Assembly (NCBI GenBank): GCA_020073495.1
Contig: JAIQFD010000004.1
Coordinates: 485,001 to 549,000 of the forward strand
DNA: 64,000 nt
Reading direction: 5' to 3'
From: Terriglobia bacterium
GTDB taxonomy: Bacteria; Acidobacteriota; Terriglobia; Terriglobales; Acidobacteriaceae
Under the pieces are notes generated by a model that ran no database searches, was not told the origin of the DNA, and saw only the letters and a program-made list of their open reading frames with translations. Of the stretch, positions 10,008-16,959 are shown piece after piece. Numbering within the stretch: the stretch's first letter is position 1; each line of letters opens with the position of its first letter. Made by a program: the position numbers and the translations under genes.

Positions 10008-10478
10008 TTAGGCGCGTTTCGTCTTCTCGTTGGAGGGCTTCTCTTCCCAGGGGCGCTTGGGGCGCTCGGTCTCGGGCAGGTCGCGGTCCTTCACGCGGTC
10101 GTAGACATACTTGTCGCTGACGGTGCCCAGCGATTCGTTGTAGAGGCTGACCCCGCCGACGGCCTCTTTCAGTTCCTCGGTGAAGTCATGGATCGCCTTC
10201 AGGTGGTCGGCGGTGGCGGGGGTCTCGGACTTGGTGGTCATGAGGAACTTCTGGTAGCCGCGGTCGATCAGCTTGGAGATCTCGCCGCCGATCAGATATC
10301 CCGGGCGGGCGAAGATCCTCACCCCGCCGTGCTCGTCCTTCTCGACGGCGGCGGAGACGTTGTGCTTCTTCAGAAAGACGCGGTTGTTGGTTCCAGGGGC
10401 TTCCAGGAGGTCAAAGCCGTGGTCGCGCAACCACGCGACCGCGTCCTCGTAGCTCCGTTGCTGTAGTGTATTAGCCAT
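10008..10478 (-). CDS. Conserved hypothetical soluble protein
   Basis: Family not recognised. The 156-residue product starts MANTLQQRSYEDAVAWLRDHG. It appears to have a small alpha/beta N-terminal domain (FLKKHNVSAAVEKDEHGGVRIFARP), a helical middle (DHLKAIHDFTEELKEAVGG) and a charged Pro-rich tail (PETERPKRPWEEKPSNE). There is no signal peptide or membrane segment. It is convergent with the PEGA kinase; the 83-base gap holds an imperfect inverted repeat (TTAGCGATCGGCAATTAGCG and its partner GTGCTAAACGCTATTTGC). It is divergent from the cysteine locus. The ordered composition and codon use like the neighbouring genes argue for a real gene. Confidence 0.6.
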   Translation of the reverse strand: MANTLQQRSYEDAVAWLRDHGFDLLEAPGTNNRVFLKKHNVSAAVEKDEHGGVRIFARPGYLIGGEISKLIDRGYQKFLMTTKSETPATADHLKAIHDFTEELKEAVGGVSLYNESLGTVSDKYVYDRVKDRDLPETERPKRPWEEKPSNEKTKRA

Positions 10479-10571
10479 AGGTTGACGTTTCCGAACCGGT
10501 GCTGGACGCCGATTGCAGTCGCAGCAGTTCTCGGTCCTGCCGCCATACGATACATCGATTAGATGGCTCCG

Positions 10572-10599
10572 TTGCCCGTCGGGAACCGGCTTTTATAAA
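10572..10599 (+). promoter_or_regulatory. Candidate sigma-70 promoter of the cysteine locus
   Basis: TTGCCC at 10572-10577, a 16-base spacer and TATAAA at 10594-10599, about 65 bases upstream of the cysteine synthase start. This is the best hexamer pair in the divergent gap 10479-10664. It is sequence-based only. Confidence 0.45.
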
Positions 10600-10664
10600 C
10601 TAATTGCATCGAATCCGTCGAATTCCCTCTCTATAGAGCTTTGTTTCGAGCAAGTTAGAGTGGG

Positions 10665-11666
10665 GTGACGAACTTGGCTCTGCCGGCGCAATCGAAAGAC
10701 CGCGGCCCTCGTCCGGTGGTAACCCGGGACGCTGAGGGTTTGTTGCGTCCGCCGGCGAATGTGCTGGAGATGGTCGGCAACACACCTCTGCTGCGGCTGG
10801 AACGTATCGGGCGCGACCTTCCCGGCGTAGAGATCCTGGCCAAGGCCGAGTGGTTCAATCCAGGCGGCTCGGTGAAAGACCGGGCAGCGTCGAACATCGT
10901 CCGCGAGGCCGAACGCGCGGGAAAGCTGGCCAAGGGGAAGATCCTGCTCGACTCCACCAGCGGCAATACCGGGATCGCCTACGCCATGATCGGCGCCGCC
11001 CGCGGGTTCGGGGTCACACTGTGCATGCCGTCGAATGCTTCACAGGAACGGAAACGGATCCTGAACGCGTATGGCGCGACCATCGTGTTCACCGACCCCG
11101 GCGAAGGCTCCGATGGCGCCATCCGCAAAGCGCGCGAGATGGTCGCCGCCCAGCAGGACAAGTATTTCTACGCCGACCAGTATTCGAACGACGCCAACTG
11201 GCGCGCCCACTACACCGGCACCGCGCCGGAGATCTGGGAGCAGACGCAAGGCCGCATCACCCATTTCGTCGCCACGCTGGGGACCAGCGGGACATTCATC
11301 GGCACATCGCGCCGGCTGAAAGAACTGAACCCGAAGATTCGGTGCATCTCGCTCCAGCCCGACTCGGCCTTCCACGGGCTCGAAGGCCTGAAGCACATGG
11401 CAACGGCCATCGTGCCTAAGATCTACGATCCAAACCTGGCCGACCGCGACCTGGGCGTGGGAACGGAAGAGAGCTACGCCATGGTCCGCCGCCTGGCGCG
11501 CGAAGAGGGCCTGCTGGCCGGCATCTCGTGCGGCGCAGCGCTGGTGGGCACGCTCCAGGTCGCGAAAGAACTTGCGGAGAAGGGCGAGCGCGCCGTCATC
11601 GTGACTGTGTTCCCCGATGCCGGCGACAAGTACCTGAGCGAAGACCGCGTGTGGAAGAAAGAATGA
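10665..11666 (+). CDS. cysM: Cysteine synthase (CysM/CysK family PLP enzyme), probably thiocarboxylate-dependent
   Basis: A fold-type II PLP enzyme of 333 residues that makes cysteine from an activated serine. The PLP lysine lies in NPGGSVKDRAASNI (about residue 70), the phosphate loop is TSGNTGIAYAM, and GTSGTFIGTSRRLK and GISCGAALVG are family motifs. Substrate choice (O-acetylserine with sulfide, or O-phosphoserine with a carrier thiocarboxylate) cannot be read directly. Downstream lie a JAMM protease, a ThiS-like carrier and a MoeB-rhodanese protein, the partners of the mycobacterial CysM-Mec-CysO pathway, so the carrier-dependent reaction is favoured. The GTG start at 10665 follows a clear promoter; no better start exists. 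A repeat-filled gap of 133 bases separates it from the JAMM gene. Confidence 0.85.
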   Translation: MTNLALPAQSKDRGPRPVVTRDAEGLLRPPANVLEMVGNTPLLRLERIGRDLPGVEILAKAEWFNPGGSVKDRAASNIVREAERAGKLAKGKILLDSTSGNTGIAYAMIGAARGFGVTLCMPSNASQERKRILNAYGATIVFTDPGEGSDGAIRKAREMVAAQQDKYFYADQYSNDANWRAHYTGTAPEIWEQTQGRITHFVATLGTSGTFIGTSRRLKELNPKIRCISLQPDSAFHGLEGLKHMATAIVPKIYDPNLADRDLGVGTEESYAMVRRLAREEGLLAGISCGAALVGTLQVAKELAEKGERAVIVTVFPDAGDKYLSEDRVWKKE

Positions 11667-11668
11667 AC

Positions 11669-11798
11669 GCAGACATCCAGAATCAACGAAGAACGCAGAA
11701 CGAAGATTGCAGAAGTCGAGCCGGTTTACTTCTGCAATCTAACTTCTTCGTTCTGACTTTCTCCGTGTCTCCGTGTCTCCGTGGTGGATTTTGATTCT
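11669..11798. repeat. Intergenic palindromic element between cysM and the JAMM gene
   Basis: The whole gap is an imperfect inverted repeat. ACGAAGAACGCAGAACGAAG and TTGCAGAAGT on the left face ACTTCTGCAATCT and CTTCTTCGTTCTG on the right, followed by a CTCCGTGT word repeated in tandem. It is likely non-coding, transcribed with the operon and able to fold into a long hairpin. Confidence 0.6.
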
Positions 11799-11799
11799 C

Positions 11800-12270
11800 A
11801 TGTTAAAGATCGCCCATTCGTGTTATCACGCGCTGCGCCGCCACGGCGAGGAAACGTATCCGCACGAGTGCTGCGGGGTGCTGCTGGGCACGGTGGACGG
11901 CGACGAGCGCACCGTGCTGGAGGTCGTACGCGCGGGCAACACCCGCCTCGACTCGCTGCATAACCGCTACAATATCGACCCTCGGGAGCTGGTCCGCATC
12001 CAGCGCCAGGCGCGGGAGCGCGAACTGGACATCGTGGGGTTCTACCATTCGCATCCCGACCATCCCGCGCGCTGGTCGCCGACTGACTTCGCCGAGGCGC
12101 ACTGGATCGGCTGCTCCTACCTGATCACGGCGGTGGAGAAGGGAGTCGCCTGCCAGACCAATTCCTTTGCGCTGCTCGGGGATTCCGAGGAGACCAAGCG
12201 CTTCGAGGACGAGAAGATCGAAGTGGAAGCCGAGGACCGTGCCGTCCGCGCCTATCAGCCCTCGGAGTGA
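11800..12270 (+). CDS. JAMM/MPN+ zinc metalloprotease (Mec-like)
   Basis: A Mov34/MPN/PAD-1 protease of 156 residues. The zinc and catalytic set is complete: Glu23 in YPHECCGVLLG, then His83 and His85 in FYHSHPDHPARWSPTD, with Ser93 and Asp96 at the JAMM spacing. In mycobacteria the homologue Mec cleaves cysteine from the CysO-cysteine adduct. In other bacteria (QbsD, HcyD) a JAMM protein trims a C-terminal tail from the carrier to expose Gly-Gly. The neighbouring carrier here has a tail beyond its Gly-Gly, so both jobs are possible. The start is the ATG at 11800; an upstream in-frame GTG at 11773 lies within the intergenic repeat and is less likely. Confidence 0.85.
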   Translation: MLKIAHSCYHALRRHGEETYPHECCGVLLGTVDGDERTVLEVVRAGNTRLDSLHNRYNIDPRELVRIQRQARERELDIVGFYHSHPDHPARWSPTDFAEAHWIGCSYLITAVEKGVACQTNSFALLGDSEETKRFEDEKIEVEAEDRAVRAYQPSE

Positions 12271-12316
12271 ATCCTTAGTACGCTCTTATGAATCTCTAGT
12301 GGGGAGAACAAGCGAC

Positions 12317-12607
12317 ATGAAGATCCTGATCCCAACACCGCTCCGCCAGTACGCCGACAAGCAGACGGCTGTCGAGATCGGCGGAAACACGGTCGGCGAG
12401 GCCCTGGGCAACCTGACCTCGCGCTACGGCGACCTGCGCAAGCACCTCTACACCGACGAGGGAAAGCTGCGCGCCTTCGTCAACGTGTACCTGAACGACG
12501 AGGACATCCGCTATCTCCAGAAGGAGCAGACGCCGTTGAAGCAGGGCGACACCATCTCGATCGTGCCCTCGATAGCGGGAGGGGCAAGTGAAATTTGCGA
12601 TTTGTAA
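12317..12607 (+). CDS. cysO: ThiS/MoaD/CysO-family sulfur carrier protein with C-terminal tail
   Basis: A ubiquitin-like sulfur carrier of 96 residues. Features: an N-terminal strand (MKILIPTPLRQYA), helix TVGEALGNLTSRYGDLRKHL, VNVYLNDEDIRYL, and the terminal region GDTISIVPSIAGG. The active form carries a thiocarboxylate on the last Gly of Gly88-Gly89. Unusually, seven residues (ASEICDL) follow Gly-Gly before the stop. These codons lie inside an AT-rich intergenic palindrome, so the tail seems to be repeat-derived. It would have to be removed before activation, plausibly by the JAMM protease just upstream. The start ATG at 12317 has GGGGAG upstream. Confidence 0.82.
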   Translation: MKILIPTPLRQYADKQTAVEIGGNTVGEALGNLTSRYGDLRKHLYTDEGKLRAFVNVYLNDEDIRYLQKEQTPLKQGDTISIVPSIAGGASEICDL

Positions 12608-12668
12608 TTCGTAAAGTAAAGGGACTCGAGCCGCTCGAAATTACAAATCACAAATTACCAATTACAAA
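12590..12668. repeat. AT-rich intergenic palindrome, family shared with 22652-22742
   Basis: The left arm contains GATTTGTAATTCGTAAAGT. The right arm contains AAATTACAAATCACAAATTACC. A closely similar element fills the gap between ispD and ispF. This copy overlaps the 3' end of the carrier gene and supplies its last codons and stop. Confidence 0.75.
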
Positions 12669-12671
12669 TTT

Positions 12672-13835
12672 ATGGCTATCGCAGTTGAAAACACCGTTAC
12701 GCTCTCGAACGAAGAGGTCCTGCGCTACTCGCGCCACCTGATCATGCCCGAGGTGGGCATGGAAGGGCAGCTCAAGCTCAAGACCGCGAAGGTGCTGACC
12801 GTGGGCGCAGGCGGGCTGGGCTCGCCGCTGGCGATGTACCTGGCCGCCGCCGGCGTGGGCACCATCGGCATCGTGGATTTCGACGTCGTGGACTTCACCA
12901 ATCTCCAGCGCCAGATCATCCACGGCACCAGCGACGTGGGTCGCAAGAAGCTCGACTCCGCCGCCGAGACGCTCAAAGAGATCAATCCCTTCGTCGAAGT
13001 GCGCAAGTTTGAGACGCGCCTGTCCAGCGACAACGCGCTCGCCATCTTCCGCGAGTTCGACATCGTGGTGGACGGCACCGACAATTTCCCCACGCGCTAC
13101 CTCATCAACGACGCCTGCGTGCTCACCGGCAAGCCCAACGTCTACGGCTCCATCTTCCGCTTCGAGGGACAGGCCAGCGTGCTGGCCACTCCCCAAGGCC
13201 CGTGCTACCGCTGCTGGTATCCCGAGCCTCCGCCGCCTGGGCTGGTCCCGTCTTGCGCCGAGGGTGGCGTGCTCGGCATCCTGCCGGGGCTGGTGGGAGT
13301 GATCCAGGCGACCGAGACCATCAAGCTCATCCTCGGCAAGGGGGACCCGCTGATCGGCCGCGTGCTGCTGGTGGATGCGCTGGGCATGCGCTTCCGCGAG
13401 CTCAAGCTGCGCAAGAACCCCGAGTGCCCCATCTGCGGCCCCAACCGCACCATCACTAAGCTGATCGACTACCAGCAGTTCTGCGGCATCCGCGGAGAGG
13501 ACGCGCCGGTCTCCACCACCGTGCCCGAGATGACCGTCGAAGAATTGAAGCGCCGCCTGAACGCCAAGGAAGATCTCTTCGTGCTCGACGTGCGCGAGCC
13601 GCACGAATATCAGATCTGCAACATCCAGGGCCACCTGATCCCGCTGGGCGACCTGCCCAAGCGCGTGCACGAGCTGGATTCGAGCCGCGAGATCGTCGCC
13701 CATTGCCGCTCCGGCGTGCGCAGCGCTAAGGCCGTGGACTTCCTCCGCCAGGCCGGCTTCAAGAAAGTGAAGAACCTGCAAGGCGGGATCCTCGCCTGGG
13801 CCGACAAGATCGACCCCAAGATGCCCAAGTACTGA
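12672..13835 (+). CDS. moeZ: MoeB/ThiF-type adenylyltransferase fused to rhodanese (MoeZ-like)
   Basis: Activates the C-terminal Gly of a ubiquitin-like carrier by adenylation, then transfers sulfur to make the thiocarboxylate. It has 387 residues. The N-terminal E1-like domain has the ATP loop VGAGGLGSPLA (about residue 40), the ligand region DFDVVDFTNLQRQI, the DGTDNFPTRYL motif, and zinc cysteines CYRCWYP and CPICG. The rhodanese domain occupies about residues 290-387 with the persulfide Cys345 in HCRSGVRSAK. This domain order is that of mycobacterial MoeZ, which serves CysO as well as molybdopterin synthase. It is the last gene of the cysteine locus and is separated from the carrier gene only by the AT-rich palindrome. 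Confidence 0.9.
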   Translation: MAIAVENTVTLSNEEVLRYSRHLIMPEVGMEGQLKLKTAKVLTVGAGGLGSPLAMYLAAAGVGTIGIVDFDVVDFTNLQRQIIHGTSDVGRKKLDSAAETLKEINPFVEVRKFETRLSSDNALAIFREFDIVVDGTDNFPTRYLINDACVLTGKPNVYGSIFRFEGQASVLATPQGPCYRCWYPEPPPPGLVPSCAEGGVLGILPGLVGVIQATETIKLILGKGDPLIGRVLLVDALGMRFRELKLRKNPECPICGPNRTITKLIDYQQFCGIRGEDAPVSTTVPEMTVEELKRRLNAKEDLFVLDVREPHEYQICNIQGHLIPLGDLPKRVHELDSSREIVAHCRSGVRSAKAVDFLRQAGFKKVKNLQGGILAWADKIDPKMPKY

Positions 13836-14034
13836 GACCTGAAAGCGTAGTAACGGATGAGCCGCGTTCATGCTGCGGCTCTTTACTTTTTCGTTTCGAT
13901 GCCTCGGGCTCCTCCACAAGAGTTCCTCATGTGCAAGTCGCGAATCGAACCACTGATTTCCGTTGACTTGCGGCGCGGAGGGGCATAATTTCGGCACGTT
14001 CTCGCCCCCGTATTTACCATCCCTGGAGATTTCC

Positions 14035-14505
14035 ATGCCGAAGAAGTCTTTTTCAGTCCTGCTCGTCATTCTGTTCGCTCTTGAAACGGCCGCATGGGGC
14101 GGATTAGGTAACAATAAGACGATGTATGTGGGCGGCACGATCAACGACATTAAAGAAAAAACCGAAGGTGTTTCCTCCACTGCGGACGAGAAAATCTTCG
14201 TCTTCGACTACAAAGGCGGCAAGCTCACCATCCCGTACTCGCAGATCGATAGCCTGGAGTACGGGCAAAAAGCAGGGCGACGGGTTGGCGCTGCGATTGC
14301 TATCAGCCCATTGTTTCTTCTTTCCAAGAAGCGGCGCCATTACCTGACGATCAGCTTCACCGATGGCAACAAGAAGCAGCAGGCCGCAGTACTGGAGATC
14401 GGGAAGGATGCGATCAAGCCTACTCTTGCTGCGCTGGAGACGAAAACCGGCAAGAAGATCGAGTATCAGGATGAAGAAGCGCGCAAGACCGCGACCGGCA
14501 AGTAG
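14035..14505 (+). CDS. Exported hypothetical protein, first of a tandem paralogous pair
   Basis: Family not recognised. The 156-residue product has a signal peptide (KKSFSVLLVILFALETAAWG). A probable small beta domain follows (TMYVGGTINDIKEKTEG, EKIFVFDYKGGKLTIPYSQI, SLEYGQKAGRRVG), then a hydrophobic stretch before SKKRRHYLTISF, and a charged tail. It is clearly paralogous to the next gene, which shares the MYVGGT, EYGQKAGRRVG, KHYLTI and EYQDEEAR segments. The start at 14035 follows GGAG. It is 9 bases upstream of its paralog and probably co-transcribed with it. Location is likely periplasmic or envelope; function unknown. Confidence 0.68.
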   Translation: MPKKSFSVLLVILFALETAAWGGLGNNKTMYVGGTINDIKEKTEGVSSTADEKIFVFDYKGGKLTIPYSQIDSLEYGQKAGRRVGAAIAISPLFLLSKKRRHYLTISFTDGNKKQQAAVLEIGKDAIKPTLAALETKTGKKIEYQDEEARKTATGK

Positions 14506-14514
14506 GGAGGAGCC

Positions 14515-14982
14515 ATGAAGAAAGCTGTCGCACTATCGTTGGCATGCCTGTTTGTATTCGAGGCGCTCGCCTGGGCCGGTCTGGACAGCAAGAAGGCAAT
14601 GTATGTAGGTGGCACCGTCAACAGCATCAAGGAAGGCACGGAAGGCGCGTCCTCCGCGAAAGATGAAAAGGTGTTTACCTTCACATACTCCGGAGGGAAG
14701 CTGGAGATTCCCTATGAGAAAGTCAACAGCCTGGAGTACGGGCAAAAAGCCGGACGCCGCGTCGGTGTTGCCATCGCCGTGACCTGGATCGCACTGTTCT
14801 CAAAGAAGCGGAAACACTACCTCACCATCGGCTACAAGGATGCCCAGGACAAGCAGCAGGCCGCCGTGTTCGAGCTCGGCAAGGACATAGTGCGCGTGAC
14901 TCTCGCTTCCTTGGAGGCCCGGACCGGCCAGAAAGTCGAATATCAGGACGAAGAGGCCCGCAACAGCGGCAGGGGCAATTAG
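14515..14982 (+). CDS. Exported hypothetical protein, second of a tandem paralogous pair
   Basis: A 155-residue paralog of the preceding gene with the same architecture: signal peptide (VALSLACLFVFEALAWAGL), KAMYVGGTVNSIKEGTEG, GGKLEIPYEKVNSLEYGQKAGRRVG, a short hydrophobic segment, KHYLTIGYKDAQDKQQAA and a basic/acidic tail EYQDEEARNSGRG. A strong GGAGGA ribosome site precedes the ATG. The pair presumably arose by tandem duplication; DNA divergence is substantial, so it is not recent. The next gene starts 11 bases downstream, also with GGAGG, indicating a three-gene operon of exported proteins. Confidence 0.68.
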   Translation: MKKAVALSLACLFVFEALAWAGLDSKKAMYVGGTVNSIKEGTEGASSAKDEKVFTFTYSGGKLEIPYEKVNSLEYGQKAGRRVGVAIAVTWIALFSKKRKHYLTIGYKDAQDKQQAAVFELGKDIVRVTLASLEARTGQKVEYQDEEARNSGRGN

Positions 14983-14993
14983 GAGGACGAGAA

Positions 14994-15692
14994 ATGATCG
15001 CACCGTTATCCGTCGCGCTGGCCGCTCTCCTGTCCCTGCAGAACCCGGCCGCGCCGCAGGAGAAAAAAGCGGAGGGCCCGCCGGCAAGCGCAGGTGCGGC
15101 GGAAACTCCGGTCCGCCCACAAGTCGATGCTCCCATTGAGAAGGAACTCGCGCAGCGTTTGCTCAAGGTCCGGCGCATCTACGTCGACAGCTTCGGGGAT
15201 GATCCCGTTGCCAGGCAAATGCAGGGCTTCGTTATCACCGCGCTTGCATCGAGCAAACGATTCATCGTGACCGAGAACAAGGACAAGGCGGACGCCATTC
15301 TCCGTGGCAGTGGTCTGGAGAAGACTTCGCAAGAGTTCCATGCCCACAGAGAAGGGACTGCGGTAGGAGGGGCTGCGGGCGGGCACTCAGGTTCGGTCGC
15401 TGGAAGCTGGTCCGGCGGAACAGGTTCCGTCTCCGGTAGCAGTTCGGGAGGGTTCGTCGCCCATTCAGCTGCCATCGACGACGCCAACGCATCCACGGAG
15501 ACCATCAACGATGCGCGGCTGGCGTTGCGGCTTGTTGACCGCGACGGCGATGTTATTTGGACGGCATCGCAGGAGAGCAAGAACGCGAAATACAAGAGCT
15601 CCAGCGCGGACGTCGCCGAAAGGATCGTCAAGCAACTTTTGCGCGATCTCGACAAGCTGGAAAAACCCGAGACGACCCCGACCACAAAGTAG
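14994..15692 (+). CDS. Exported hypothetical protein with Gly/Ser-rich segment
   Basis: A 232-residue product with an N-terminal signal (MIAPLSVALAALLSLQNPAA) and a Pro/Ala linker. An alpha/beta domain follows (KVRRIYVDSFGDDPVARQMQGF, SSKRFIVTENKDKADAIL) that resembles the N-terminal fold of TolB or CsgG-type proteins, though I cannot assign it firmly. A Gly/Ser/His-rich low-complexity stretch lies near residues 120-160. The last part (ARLALRLVDRDGDVIWTASQ) reads as a second beta element. GGAGG precedes the ATG. It is the third gene of the 14035-15692 operon. The following 265 bases hold no gene that I can support. Confidence 0.6.
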   Translation: MIAPLSVALAALLSLQNPAAPQEKKAEGPPASAGAAETPVRPQVDAPIEKELAQRLLKVRRIYVDSFGDDPVARQMQGFVITALASSKRFIVTENKDKADAILRGSGLEKTSQEFHAHREGTAVGGAAGGHSGSVAGSWSGGTGSVSGSSSGGFVAHSAAIDDANASTETINDARLALRLVDRDGDVIWTASQESKNAKYKSSSADVAERIVKQLLRDLDKLEKPETTPTTK

Positions 15693-15957
15693 CGCGAAAT
15701 TACGATGTGGCTGGGGTTAAGAGTTTCGCCCTCGCTTTGGCCGCCAAACCATCGGCGTGGACGAATCTCTCTAACCCCGTGCCACTCCGTATCTGCCCCA
15801 CGGGAGAGTGGAGCGTCCCACACATGCCAAGTACGCCGGCGGCCCGGATTTTGTTCCCTGGAGGACCGCTACTTCCCTGGCACGTAGCTGATTGGACGAT
15901 GCCAGCGGCCAAGAGTTAGCCGCGGCTTGATCGCGAAGCATACGGTGCGCCACGCGC

Positions 15958-16866
15958 TCAGGCGGGCACATCCACGGCGGCGGGTTCTCCCGCCAGTTCC
16001 GTGTGCGCATGCGACCCGTAGAAGGCCACCTCCGCCGCCCACGAAGCCAGCCGGAACATCCAGCGGAAGCACATCAGCACCTGCGCCACCACGAACCACA
16101 CGAAGACGGTGCCTGCCGAAGACTGCGGGAAGTAGAGCGCGAACAGGCTGTAGACCACGACCGCCACCCCTCCGAGCGCGCCCAGGCCCAGGTAGATGGT
16201 GAGCGCTCTGCCGAAGTGCGAGAAGACGAATCCTGCGCCGTGGCCCAGGGCGGCCAGCGCCGACGCATGGTCGTCGCGCACCATGTCGGCCTTGGCGTAC
16301 TCGATCACCATGCTGACCACAACTACCGAGAACACGAGCAGCGCCCAGCGCAACCAGTCGAGGTAGAAATGCGGCGCCTCGTGCACGCTGTCGCGGAACG
16401 CCCAGTCGAGCCCGCGCCCTCCCAGGTCCTGGAAGATCCAGAAGCACAGGAAGTAGTACACCGACGCGATCACCATCAGGCGGAAGAAGCGCAGGAAGTA
16501 CTTGCCGACGCCCCGTCCGAAGGCGTGCAGCTTCGCGCCTTCGCCGCGGGTAAACACCTCGAATGCTCCCGCGGAAAGGACCGTATGCAGCAGCAGGAAG
16601 AGCACGCCCGCGTACACGATGGCGATGGAGAATCCCCGCAGGAAGCCCTGGTACGCGATCTGGAATTCGAGCAGCCACGCCGAGCTGAAGCCGTGCGCCA
16701 GTTCGTTCCCCACGGCGCTCTTGCCGATGTGCTCCACCAGCGCCGTGTACATGGGCGCAGCCACCGCCGCGGCGATCACCAGCTGGCACGCCAGGAAGAT
16801 GACCACCAGCCACTTCGCCCGCCACGCCGCGCTCAGTCCTGTCGAGATCGCTTCCGCTGCACGCAT
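15958..16866 (-). CDS. Polytopic membrane protein, function unknown
   Basis: A 302-residue protein with about six hydrophobic segments, for example WLVVIFLACQLVIAAAVAAP, IAIVYAGVLFLLLHTVLSAG, LMVIASVYYFLCFWIF, WALLVFSVVVVSMVIEY, LGALGGVAVVVYSLFALYF and TVFVWFVVAQVLMCFRW. There is a charged loop after the second pair (TRGEGAKLHAFGRGVGKY). No signature of a known transporter or enzyme was recognised. It lies upstream of the M1 peptidase on the same strand, the gap being filled by a palindromic repeat, so the two may be co-transcribed. Confidence 0.7.
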   Translation of the reverse strand: MRAAEAISTGLSAAWRAKWLVVIFLACQLVIAAAVAAPMYTALVEHIGKSAVGNELAHGFSSAWLLEFQIAYQGFLRGFSIAIVYAGVLFLLLHTVLSAGAFEVFTRGEGAKLHAFGRGVGKYFLRFFRLMVIASVYYFLCFWIFQDLGGRGLDWAFRDSVHEAPHFYLDWLRWALLVFSVVVVSMVIEYAKADMVRDDHASALAALGHGAGFVFSHFGRALTIYLGLGALGGVAVVVYSLFALYFPQSSAGTVFVWFVVAQVLMCFRWMFRLASWAAEVAFYGSHAHTELAGEPAAVDVPA

Positions 16867-16959
16867 TTCAAACCCTCTTACCGCAGAGATCGCCGAGAAC
16901 GCAGAGAAGACGTATGCAAGGATCCTCTGCGATCTCCGCGTTCTCTGCGGTTGAATCTC
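16867..16959. repeat. Intergenic palindrome (CCGCAGAGA family), copy 1
   Basis: CCGCAGAGATCGCCGAGAAC and GCAGAGAA on the left face TCTGCGATCTCCGCG and TTCTCTGCGG on the right. It fills the gap between two same-strand genes almost completely. A second copy lies at 19108-19182. Confidence 0.8.
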
